Shown: positions 54,213 through 61,797 of the stretch, piece after piece
How the letters are laid out: each line of letters starts with the position of its first letter
How positions within the stretch are numbered: position 1 is the first letter of the stretch
NCBI GenBank assembly: GCA_046329195.1
Contig: JAXLVB010000001.1
Coordinates: 1,550,001 to 1,614,000, forward strand
Source: JAXLVB01 sp046329195
GTDB taxonomy: Bacteria; Bacteroidota; Bacteroidia; Cytophagales; Spirosomataceae
Length of the DNA: 64,000 bases
Direction of reading: 5' to 3'
Translations under genes and position numbers: made by a program
The notes under the pieces: model-generated
The model's database searches: none
Seen by the model: the letters and a program-made list of their open reading frames with translations, nothing else
What the model was told of the DNA's origin: nothing

Positions 54213-55006
54213 TGTCTCCTTTCCTTTCAATTTTAAAAGCGGAAATTTATAAAACCCTCCGTTATAAAGAATTATACATCTTTGTTTTTTTGCCACTAAT
54301 CACAGTATTTCTAGGGTATGCTAGCTGGGAAGGCAAAACTTATGAACAGTATCTATCAGCAGTACATAGCTTTAAAGATAAAAATCCTTGGATAAGATAT
54401 TATCAGTCAATATACTTATTTAGTGGGTTGATTTATACATTGATGATAGTTGCATTTACATATATATCTATTGACAAAGAACACACAGCAAAGGCTTGGC
54501 GCTATTACTTTAGTTTGCCTTATATGGATAAATATTTTTTGTGGATAAAACAATTAGTGTTAGTCATAGCAACATTCATTATGTTACAAGTTCACTATAT
54601 TACTATTATTATAGGAGGATTCATTACAGCCCACCTAAATCAGGGTGTACCTTTTGATAAATTTAGCCCACTTTATGGGCTTATGTGGTTGGTACATTTT
54701 AAGTTTTTTTTAGCTAGCCTACCGATTATTGCTTTTCAAGTATGGTTCAATGCTTTGGTCGAAAAAAAAATTCTGATTACTATTTTCTTACCAATTGCTT
54801 CTTGGCTTACCTTCTTTGCTTATTTACCACATAATACTATAGTTTGGTCTTTCGTCAGAACTTTTAATTTTAAATTCCAGAAAGTTACTTTCGTTGAGAA
54901 CTTCCAATTATTAAGTGAAATAGAAATATTCGCCCTTATTTGTCTGCTAATCATCTCTGGTACTGGCTATTTTATTAGTCCTAAGATAATACATAAACTT
55001 GCATGA
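54212..55006 (+). CDS. ABC transporter permease (ABC-2/LanE-like)
   Basis: A 264-residue membrane protein with six predicted segments (about 20-37, 70-92, 108-140, 150-170, 180-200, 238-258). It begins MSPFLSILKAEIYKTLRYKE, the short amphipathic start common to ABC-2-type permeases of the BcrB/LanE group. It overlaps the ATPase gene by 1 base and the next gene by 4 bases (ATGA), so the three are translationally coupled. Size matches LanE (about 250 residues). The substrate is unknown. Confidence 0.8.
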   Translation: MSPFLSILKAEIYKTLRYKELYIFVFLPLITVFLGYASWEGKTYEQYLSAVHSFKDKNPWIRYYQSIYLFSGLIYTLMIVAFTYISIDKEHTAKAWRYYFSLPYMDKYFLWIKQLVLVIATFIMLQVHYITIIIGGFITAHLNQGVPFDKFSPLYGLMWLVHFKFFLASLPIIAFQVWFNALVEKKILITIFLPIASWLTFFAYLPHNTIVWSFVRTFNFKFQKVTFVENFQLLSEIEIFALICLLIISGTGYFISPKIIHKLA

Positions 55007-55656
55007 AAACCATTTTCTTTAGTAAACTCTGGATAATACTAATCATCATACTCCTTGGAGTACTATTTACGACCTATTTGATAGACAAAACGTTAGTATC
55101 AGATGAACTTTTTCAACAATCGTTTGGTAGTCAGCTATCTGAAAAACAAATGCAGCATGTCTTAGCAAATAGAGCAAAAAATTTATTCTTCTACGACATT
55201 TGGAACGCCCTTGTATTTATGTTAAAAATGTTAGGGATTGCCGGGGTCATTGGGCTGGGGGTTTACCTTAACGATTATAAGATAAAATTTAATCAGGTTT
55301 TATCAAGTGTGTTTGTAAGTGCTGCATGGTTTATTCTTACTGATTTTATCAAGTGGCTTTGGTTCTTTTTTGTTACACCTCCTTTGTCAATGAAAGAACT
55401 AACATTTTTTATGCCTCTTTCTGTTTTAACTATTTTTGACACCGAAAACCTTTCTTTCTGGCAAATAGAACTCTTCAAGAACATCAATATTTTCGAGGTA
55501 TTATTTATCTTTTCTATCGCTTATGGTTTAAATACTTTCGCCATTAAAAAGTCTTTTAAAGAAATGGTAATACTGGTTTTATCTACTTACGGTATTTCCT
55601 TCGTAATTATTGTTGGTATAAAAATATGGATATTTCTTTATGCAGGCGGTCAATAA
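55003..55656 (+). CDS. Second membrane subunit of the ABC system
   Basis: A 217-residue membrane protein with about five or six hydrophobic segments (near 5-24, 65-88, 97-125, 135-150, 165-182, 190-213). There is no recognisable family motif. Its position directly after the first permease, overlapping by 4 bases, and its size fit a LanG-like second permease. It overlaps the thioredoxin-like gene by 17 bases. It could also be an unrelated membrane partner. Confidence 0.72.
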   Translation: MKTIFFSKLWIILIIILLGVLFTTYLIDKTLVSDELFQQSFGSQLSEKQMQHVLANRAKNLFFYDIWNALVFMLKMLGIAGVIGLGVYLNDYKIKFNQVLSSVFVSAAWFILTDFIKWLWFFFVTPPLSMKELTFFMPLSVLTIFDTENLSFWQIELFKNINIFEVLFIFSIAYGLNTFAIKKSFKEMVILVLSTYGISFVIIVGIKIWIFLYAGGQ

Positions 55657-56155
55657 AAAATGGATAAAATTAACGACTGAAATACTCTTATTTTCAGCAG
55701 TTTTGTATATAGGTTATTCTATTTACAATCAGTATATTTTTCAAAAATATATTCAAGAAAAGACAGAAATACCTCAATTTAGCTTCAAAACTGCTAATGG
55801 AGATGTTTTTACTAACCAGAGTTTAGACCCTTCCAAAGATTTTTACGTATTCGTTTGGTTTTCTCCAACTTGTGGCTCTTGTCAAGAATTATTGAAGATA
55901 ATAACAGCTTCACCTCACAATAATATCCAATACATGCTGGTAGCAAAGACTATATCAAAGGATTTTTTTGAAATTTACGCCAATAAACACTACCAGTTTT
56001 TTACTACTTCAAGAGATGAATTCTTGAATTCATTTGGGCAATTGTCTACCCCCTCTATTTTTATCTACAATAAAAAACAAAAGCTAATTGCCAAACTATC
56101 AAGCATTGTTGAGTATGCAGATTGGCTTCAAAAAAACAATAGCCCTGCTAAATGA
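55640..56155 (+). CDS. Membrane-anchored thioredoxin-like protein (CGSC)
   Basis: A 171-residue protein with one N-terminal membrane segment (about 13-30) and a periplasmic thioredoxin/redoxin (TlpA-like) domain. The active-site CGSC (Cys78-Cys81) sits in VWFSPTCGSCQELL, and STPSIFIYNK supplies the cis-Pro loop. It probably reduces or forms disulfides outside the membrane. Being the last gene of the ABC cassette, it may act on a cysteine-containing peptide or keep the transporter's cysteines in order. The start overlaps the previous gene by 17 bases. Confidence 0.85.
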   Translation: MQAVNKKWIKLTTEILLFSAVLYIGYSIYNQYIFQKYIQEKTEIPQFSFKTANGDVFTNQSLDPSKDFYVFVWFSPTCGSCQELLKIITASPHNNIQYMLVAKTISKDFFEIYANKHYQFFTTSRDEFLNSFGQLSTPSIFIYNKKQKLIAKLSSIVEYADWLQKNNSPAK

Positions 56156-56208
56156 CGGGCTTTGCATTCTTAACACCACGACTACGCCAACCTATGCTCC
56201 AAAGTAAA

Positions 56209-56350
56209 CTTACTCCCTTTCGGGCGATAAAATTAGAAATTATAAATTGGCAAAAATTAGCCTCTTATGGAAATGCTTATTTTGTGAGTGATTCATAGAC
56301 TAATAAATGTACCTTTTGAGGTACAAAAATATCACCCGAAAGGGAATAAG
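56209..56350. repeat. MITE-like inverted-repeat element
   Basis: Arms of 22 bases (56209-56230 and 56329-56350) match in inverted orientation at 19 positions; the core is CCCTTTCGGG. They enclose 98 AT-rich non-coding bases with a small GTACCTTTTGAGGTAC palindrome (56310-56325). The right arm overlaps the first four bases of direct repeat B. This looks like a small non-autonomous mobile element or a large structured 3' region. The matching arm is absent next to copy A. Confidence 0.55.
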
Positions 56351-56501
56351 TGCGGGCGTATGCGATACGTCCCTTTTCCTATTTTCTTTCAATTGAATAG
56401 CCTTATCGTGGTATCTGATTAGCTGTTTAATCACCAACAAGTTTAGAATATCTGTACTATACAAATCTTCTGGATTAGCCAAAAGAGCTTTGTTTTTAAG
56501 G
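56347..56501. repeat. 155-bp direct repeat, copy B
   Basis: The same 155 bases as 52834-52988 with one difference. Here the minus-strand reading frame continues upstream (HRESFDNAFNLKNKALLANP) before a stop, which suggests that copy B lies in its original context, a decayed gene, and that copy A is the duplicate. It contains the palindrome GGGCGTATGCGATACGTCCC at 56354-56373. Confidence 0.95.
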
Positions 56502-57050
56502 TTGAACGCATTATCAAAACTTTCTCTATGAAAAAGGCATTAAAGCCAAATTTTGCTTGGATGCTTTTCCATAACTGCCTGATAACTGCTTAAAAATAGC
56601 CAATTTTTGAAAGGACGCCAAAGGAAATTCTATTATGTGTTCAACCTGTAAAAATTGTAAAAAGCGTATTCCCTTTTGAAAATAGATTGGCAATTATTTC
56701 TGACCTACTCGTAGATAAAAATAAGGGCTCGGTAACAAGTATATTCTCTTTATTCGTCGCTATATATCTTTGCTTTTGAGAGGTAAGAAGAGTTGCTCCT
56801 CGAAATACAACATTTTGATAATCAGGTAATTTTTGCAAAGTGTCGGCTAAAAACTGAGCATACGGCGTTGTAATAATACCTTTGTTTTGAGGAAGTACTT
56901 CATTGGTGTTTTCATAAACTGATTCGGTATAATGATAAATCAAGGTGATTTCGTAGATACCGAGTACCTCATCAGTTAGCCCCTGATTTCTCACTTCTTG
57001 GAGAGCGGTAAATAGTTTTGCTCTATAAAGTCAGATAATAGCATAACTGA
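56502..57050 (-). pseudogene. Remnant of an ADP-ribosyltransferase-like gene
   Basis: The clearest part is an open stretch at 56641-57027 on the minus strand with a GTG (56994) as the only start. It reads ALQEVRNQGLTDEVLGIYE, LIYHYTESVYENTNEVLPQ, LQKLPDYQNVVFRGATLL and FLSTSRSEIIANLF: the helical lobe, Arg (FRG) and STS motif of ADP-ribosyltransferases. The frame stops at LFTIFTG before the catalytic ExE region. Other frames downstream (IIEFPLASFQKLAIFKQLSG) and upstream (MLLSDFIEQNYLPL) look like displaced coding, so several frameshifts are likely. Function lost; an ART toxin origin is possible. Confidence 0.5.
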
Positions 57051-57103
57051 TTTATCAAAGTGTAATCCTCACAAAATCAACAATATACCAACTCCAACCC
57101 ATC

Positions 57104-57133
57104 AAAAAGGCCAGCGAACTCGCTGGCCTTTTT
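57104..57133. terminator. Terminator of carB
   Basis: A perfect 13-bp stem (57104-57116 with 57121-57133), a 4-base loop, and A5/T-runs on both sides. It lies 10 bases past the carB stop codon on the minus strand. Confidence 0.9.
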
Positions 57134-57142
57134 TCTAATTGC

Positions 57143-59986
57143 TTATCTCGACAAATACAAATTCCGCTCCGAATACACCTGTTGGAAGTAGTCGTCGGTG
57201 AGGTCGTCAATGAAGTAGATGGCCTCGCCAGTGGACTTCATTTCGGGGCCTAATTCTTTGTTCACGCCAGGGAATTTATTGAACGAGAACACCGGAATCT
57301 TGATGGCATACCCTTTTTGAACAGGCTTAAAGTCAAAGTCAGTTACCTTGTTGGCCCCTAGCATCACCTTCGTGGCGTAGTTGACGTAAGGTTCTTGGTA
57401 CGCCTTGCAGATAAACGGAACCGTACGAGAAGCCCGTGGATTGGCTTCAATCACATACACGATGCCGTTTTTGACCGCAAACTGAATGTTGATAAGCCCT
57501 ACTACCTTCATCGCCTTAGCGATTTTGTGCGTAATTTCCTCAATCTGACGGATTTCGTCGTCGGTAAGGTCAAAGGGAGGCAACACCGCCGAAGAGTCGC
57601 CCGAGTGGATACCCGCAGGCTCAATGTGCTCCATAATACCGATGATGTACGAGTTTTCGCCATCGCAAATGGCATCAGCTTCGGCTTCTACGGCGTTTTC
57701 TAAGAAGTGGTCAAGCAAAATCTGGTTGCCCGGGATGTCTCTTAGAATGTCCACTACGTGCTGCTCCAGTTCTTCTTCGTTAATCACAATTTTCATGCTC
57801 TGTCCACCCAATACATAGCTGGGGCGCACCAACAGTGGGAAGCCCAAGCGGCGGCCAATATCTACGGCGTGGTCAGCCGTTTGCACGGTATCAAATTGAG
57901 GATAGGGAATCTCCAAGTCTTTCAACAAGTTCGAGAACCGACCACGGTCTTCGGCTAAGTCGAGGGCCTCAAAGTCGGTACCGATGATTTTGATGCCGTA
58001 GCGAGAGAGTTTTTCGGCCAATTTGAGGGCCGTCTGACCTCCTAACTGTACGATGACCCCCTCGGGTTTTTCGTGCTGGATGATGTCATAAACGTGCTCC
58101 CAGAACACTGGCTCAAAATACAGCTTGTCGGCAATGTCGGGGTCAGTCGAAACCGTTTCGGGGTTCGAGTTAATCATGATGGTTTCGTAGCCAGCTTCTT
58201 TGGCTGCTAACACACCATGCACACACGAATAGTCAAACTCAATGCCTTGGCCGATGCGGTTAGGGCCAGAGCCTAACACCACGATTTTTTTCTTGTTAGA
58301 TGTAATTGACTCGTTGTCTAACTCCTGAGAACCTTTCGTAAAGGTAGAGTAATAATAAGGCGTTTTGGCTTCAAACTCAGCGGCACAGGTATCTACGCAT
58401 TTATATACTCGCTTGATACCCATGTTGTTACGCTTGTTATAAACATCAGATTCCAAGCAGCGGAGCATGTAGGCAATCTGACGGTCGGCAAAGCCTTTGT
58501 ATTTGGCTTCTTCGAGCAATTCTTTTGGAATCGTGTGGATGTTGTATTGCTCCATTTGGCGCTCTAAGCGCACCAAATCTTCAATTTGTTGCAAAAACCA
58601 CTTGTCAATTTGGGTAAGTTGCTGAATTTTCTTGAACGAAATCCCCAACTTAAAGGCATCATAGATGTGGAACATCCGATTCCACGACGGATGTGCCAAG
58701 CTCTTCATCAGGGCATCTTGGTCACGGAGTTCTTTGCCGTCGGCACCGAGGCCGTTACGCTTGATTTCGAGCGACTGACATGCTTTTTGCAGAGCTTCTT
58801 GGAAGTTACGACCAATCCCCATGGCTTCGCCTACCGACTTCATCTGAAGACCTAAATGACGGTCGGCCCCTTTGAATTTGTCGAAGTTCCAGCGAGGCAC
58901 TTTCACGATCACATAGTCAATGGCGGGTTCAAAGAAGGCTGAAGTAGAACCAGTGATGGGGTTAATCAGCTCGTCGAGGTTATAACCGATGGCCATTTTG
59001 GCAGCAATTTTAGCAATAGGATAGCCTGTTGCTTTAGATGCCAAAGCCGACGAACGGCTCACCCGAGGGTTGATTTCGATGACGATGATGTCGTCGTTTT
59101 GAGGATTTACTGCAAACTGAATGTTACACCCACCCGCAAACTGCCCGATGCCATTCATGGTCAGAATGGCCAAATCACGCATTTTCTGATACAAAGTATC
59201 TGGTAAGGTCATGGCTGGCGCCACCGTGATGCTGTCGCCGGTATGGATACCCATCGGGTCGAAGTTCTCGATGGTACAGACAATGATGAGGTTGCCTTTG
59301 TTGTCACGCAAGAGCTCCAGCTCGTATTCTTTCCAACCCATGATACTTTGCTCTACCAATACCTCATGTACGGGTGAAGCGTGTAGTCCTCGGTTGAGCA
59401 TCTCGTCAAACTGAGCTGGCTCGTTGACGAACCCTCCCCCTGTTCCACCCAGTGTAAACGACGGGCGAATCACCAGCGGGAAGCCGATTTCTTGAGCAAT
59501 TTCTTTTCCTTCCAGAAACGAGCGTGCCGTACGGCCTTTACAAACACTGGCGCCGAGTTCGAGCATCCGAAGGCGGAATTTTTCTCGGTCTTCGGTGGTT
59601 TCGATGGCTTTGATATCCACCCCTATGATTTGTACGCCGTACTTTTTCCAGATGCCAGCTTTGTCGCAGTCAATAGCTAAATTTAATGCCGTTTGGCCTC
59701 CCATGGTTGGCAAAACGGCATCAATCGGGCGGCCCTCCGCTTTATGTTTCTGTAAGATTTCGACAATTGACTTCTTCTCCAGAGGCTTCAAATACACATG
59801 GTCGGCATTCATGGGGTCTGTCATGATGGTGGCCGGATTGGAGTTGATGAGGGCTACCTCAATGCCCTCTTCACGGAGCGACCGAGCCGCCTGCGAACCA
59901 GAGTAATCGAATTCGCAGGCTTGTCCAATGATGATAGGACCAGAACCAATAATAAGGACGGATTTAATGTCTGAGCGTTTGGGCAT
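57143..59986 (-). CDS. carB: Carbamoyl-phosphate synthase large subunit
   Basis: A 947-residue CarB, making carbamoyl phosphate from bicarbonate, ammonia (from CarA) and two ATP, for pyrimidine and arginine synthesis. Two homologous halves are visible: SVLIIGSGPIIIGQACEFDY at the start and VVLGSGPNRIGQGIEFDYS near 570, each followed by an ATP-grasp domain (ATP loops GGTGGGF near 180 and VLGGQSM near 720). E. coli CarB has 1073 residues; here the protein ends after GEAIYFIDDLTDDYFQQVYS, so the C-terminal MGS allosteric domain (UMP/ornithine binding) is missing. carA is not adjacent. Confidence 0.95.
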   Translation of the reverse strand: MPKRSDIKSVLIIGSGPIIIGQACEFDYSGSQAARSLREEGIEVALINSNPATIMTDPMNADHVYLKPLEKKSIVEILQKHKAEGRPIDAVLPTMGGQTALNLAIDCDKAGIWKKYGVQIIGVDIKAIETTEDREKFRLRMLELGASVCKGRTARSFLEGKEIAQEIGFPLVIRPSFTLGGTGGGFVNEPAQFDEMLNRGLHASPVHEVLVEQSIMGWKEYELELLRDNKGNLIIVCTIENFDPMGIHTGDSITVAPAMTLPDTLYQKMRDLAILTMNGIGQFAGGCNIQFAVNPQNDDIIVIEINPRVSRSSALASKATGYPIAKIAAKMAIGYNLDELINPITGSTSAFFEPAIDYVIVKVPRWNFDKFKGADRHLGLQMKSVGEAMGIGRNFQEALQKACQSLEIKRNGLGADGKELRDQDALMKSLAHPSWNRMFHIYDAFKLGISFKKIQQLTQIDKWFLQQIEDLVRLERQMEQYNIHTIPKELLEEAKYKGFADRQIAYMLRCLESDVYNKRNNMGIKRVYKCVDTCAAEFEAKTPYYYSTFTKGSQELDNESITSNKKKIVVLGSGPNRIGQGIEFDYSCVHGVLAAKEAGYETIMINSNPETVSTDPDIADKLYFEPVFWEHVYDIIQHEKPEGVIVQLGGQTALKLAEKLSRYGIKIIGTDFEALDLAEDRGRFSNLLKDLEIPYPQFDTVQTADHAVDIGRRLGFPLLVRPSYVLGGQSMKIVINEEELEQHVVDILRDIPGNQILLDHFLENAVEAEADAICDGENSYIIGIMEHIEPAGIHSGDSSAVLPPFDLTDDEIRQIEEITHKIAKAMKVVGLINIQFAVKNGIVYVIEANPRASRTVPFICKAYQEPYVNYATKVMLGANKVTDFDFKPVQKGYAIKIPVFSFNKFPGVNKELGPEMKSTGEAIYFIDDLTDDYFQQVYSERNLYLSR

Positions 59987-59998
59987 CTCTAGAGTTAT

Positions 59999-60090
59999 GG
60001 TTATTGGTTACTCGTTATTGGTTATTCGATTTTTTGTAAAATATTGATAAACAGTATTTTACGAATAACGATTGGCTTATAACGAGTAAC
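59999..60090. repeat. Nested inverted repeat upstream of carB
   Basis: Three nested stems: 60007-60018 with 60079-60090 (12 bp, GTTACTCGTTAT), 60021-60028 with 60062-60069 (8 bp), and 60036-60043 with 60055-60062 (8 bp, sharing one edge base). The left arm starts GGTTATTGGTTAC, as in the repeat before the glycosyltransferase at 50695. It lies just 13 bases from the carB ATG, inside the probable leader. Confidence 0.7.
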
Positions 60091-60345
60091 GTTTCCCGAT
60101 AGGGGAAGGCAAAATTGGTGCAAAATTAGGGGTTTTGCCGATACGTGGAAGCAGAATGGAAAGATTATTAAAAAAGTGAAAGTCTTTCTTGGTATGGGTA
60201 TAAATCTTTAGAAAAAATTAAAAAATAAACAAACAAGGTTACAACTGGACCTTTGGCGAGTATTAAGATTTAGATACAACCAAGAGTTGTTCAAAATGCC
60301 ATGAGAAAGTTTGATTATATAAAGTGGGTTTGAGGCTTAGTTCGA
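60091..60345. other. Intergenic stretch without a recognised gene
   Basis: About 255 AT-rich bases between the carB repeat and an orphan terminator. The only frame of note is a 10-codon ATG frame at 60301-60333 (MRKFDYIKWV) just before the hairpin, which could be a leader peptide or chance. The region may encode a small RNA ending at 60378. Confidence 0.35.
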
Positions 60346-60378
60346 GAAGCTGGTTTGATAGAGACCAGCTTCTTTTTT
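60346..60378 (+). terminator. Orphan rho-independent terminator
   Basis: A 9-bp stem GAAGCTGGT/ACCAGCTTC (60346-60354 with 60364-60372) is followed directly by six T. It points to the plus strand, yet no plus-strand protein gene ends nearby (carB is on the minus strand and starts at 59986). It implies an unannotated transcript. Confidence 0.7.
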
Positions 60379-60552
60379 ATGGCTGTTTGTTGAATACTTA
60401 GGCGAGTTGGAAGCGACAATAAAAAATTAAATTTCCACTTAATGTATTGATTTTTAATAATTTAAAAAAAGAGCTTCTCAGGCGTACAACGATTGGTTTA
60501 AAAAAAATAAGTACAGAGGTTACAAAGCCACCACCCATAAGTATAAGGCTAC

Positions 60553-60608
60553 AAAACAGCAAAAACCCGAAGCGGCTTGTAGGCGGTAGGGGAATCAAAA
60601 AACAAATA
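60553..60608 (+). repeat. 56-bp leader repeat, copy 1
   Basis: The sequence from AAAACAGCAAAAACCCGAAG to CAAATA is repeated at 61249-61304 with four mismatches in 56 bases. It lies 35 bases before the start of the secreted protein at 60644. Confidence 0.85.
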
Positions 60609-60643
60609 CGTTAAACAACCGTGGCGACGTAACGCAAAAAATC

Positions 60644-61195
60644 ATGAAAAAGGCAATCTTATTTTTTATTTTGAGTATGGCAACTTTTGCCTCATTTGCA
60701 CAAGTGCAACAATCGCCAAACTACGTTGCCATTCCATGTGATGGCTTGACCGACTTTACCATTACCCTTGACGGTGTTAGCGGCAACGACTATCATATCA
60801 AAGCCAAACCAAAAGACGGAATGTTTTATGACCTAAATATGTTCAGAACGGACTATAAGGGTTTCTCGTATCAATGGACTCCTGCGCACTACGAAGGCCA
60901 AGAAGGTCCCAAACAGCTCTGCGATGACTTTTCGAGATATGTTACAAGCCAAACCTTGAAGTCAAATATCCGAGAGTTTTCTTCAAGAAACTTGGCACAA
61001 GACATTAGTGGAAACCCTTCAGCGGCTTGGCCTTCGTTGAAAAAAGGCGATTTGTACTACTTAAGCTTAACGCTTCGTAATCCTTTCTGCGACTGTATGA
61101 ATCAATTCACACTGTATTCTTTCCGTTTGAACACTGCTAATAAAATCGAAGTGTGTAAACTTCAGACAACTGTTATGCCGAAGTCGAACCGTTAG
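60644..61195 (+). CDS. Secreted protein of unknown function
   Basis: A 183-residue protein with a signal peptide (1-19, cleaved after SFAQ). The mature part has aromatic residues and four cysteines, including CDGLTDF near 31, LCDDFSRY and CDCMNQF near 164; there are no recognised domains. It probably resides in the periplasm or is exported, with disulfides. It is preceded by the 56-bp repeat that also precedes the next gene. The two genes share this leader but their proteins are not obviously similar. Confidence 0.65.
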   Translation: MKKAILFFILSMATFASFAQVQQSPNYVAIPCDGLTDFTITLDGVSGNDYHIKAKPKDGMFYDLNMFRTDYKGFSYQWTPAHYEGQEGPKQLCDDFSRYVTSQTLKSNIREFSSRNLAQDISGNPSAAWPSLKKGDLYYLSLTLRNPFCDCMNQFTLYSFRLNTANKIEVCKLQTTVMPKSNR

Positions 61196-61248
61196 AATGT
61201 ATATCAAAAATTAGGAGGTGGGTTACTGAAAGCACCTCTTAGTCAATC

Positions 61249-61304
61249 AAAACAGCAAAAACCCGAAGCGGCTCATAGGCAGTAGGGAAATCAAAAAACA
61301 AATA
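61249..61304 (+). repeat. 56-bp leader repeat, copy 2
   Basis: 52 of 56 bases match the copy at 60553-60608. It lies 14 bases before the ATG at 61319. An imperfect hairpin (TAGGAGGTG/CACCTCTTA, about 61211-61240) just upstream may end the previous transcript. Confidence 0.85.
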
Positions 61305-61318
61305 AACATTTTACAAGT

Positions 61319-61723
61319 ATGAAAAAGTTAATCGTATTCGCCCTGGCTATGTTTGTAGCGTCATTGGTAAGTTTTGGGCAAACCAAAAAAGAAGTTTCAA
61401 GTGCCAATTTCTCGGAAATCACACTAAAAACATCTCAACGTTCTGTTACAAAGTTTAGCCCTGAAACAGCAGAAAGCAACAAGGATTTGAAAAAATATTT
61501 TTTTAAATCGTCAAAAGCAAACATTCTTATTTATGTGGGTAAAGACAATAAACTCTCGTATGCTGGCTACCAAATGCCCAATGGGGGTACAATGCAAACT
61601 CTGGGTATCAATCAATTTGTAAATTGTTGTTTGGCTGGGTATAATGCTGGAAGAGAAATTACATCGGTAGTCATTAGTTGTGCAAGAGAATATTTAGATA
61701 TCGAGCTTCAACCTGTTCCCTAA
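61319..61723 (+). CDS. Small secreted protein of unknown function
   Basis: A 134-residue protein with signal peptide 1-20 (VSFGQ). The mature part is Lys/Ser-rich with KSSKANILIYVGKDNKLSYAG and then FVNCCLAGYNAGRE with a Cys pair, plus ISCARE. No family is recognised. The AT-rich gene is ended by a good terminator. It shares the upstream 56-bp element with the 60644 gene, suggesting common regulation. Confidence 0.62.
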   Translation: MKKLIVFALAMFVASLVSFGQTKKEVSSANFSEITLKTSQRSVTKFSPETAESNKDLKKYFFKSSKANILIYVGKDNKLSYAGYQMPNGGTMQTLGINQFVNCCLAGYNAGREITSVVISCAREYLDIELQPVP

Positions 61724-61733
61724 AATAAAGAAC

Positions 61734-61769
61734 AAGCGGTAAATTTTAAGAGTTTACCGCTTTGATTTT
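61734..61769 (+). terminator. Rho-independent terminator
   Basis: A 10-bp stem AAGCGGTAAA/TTTACCGCTT (61734-61743 with 61753-61762) followed by TGATTTTTT, 11 bases after the stop codon of the small secreted protein. Confidence 0.85.
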
Positions 61770-61797
61770 TTAAGAATCACAAAAAACAGATACAACG

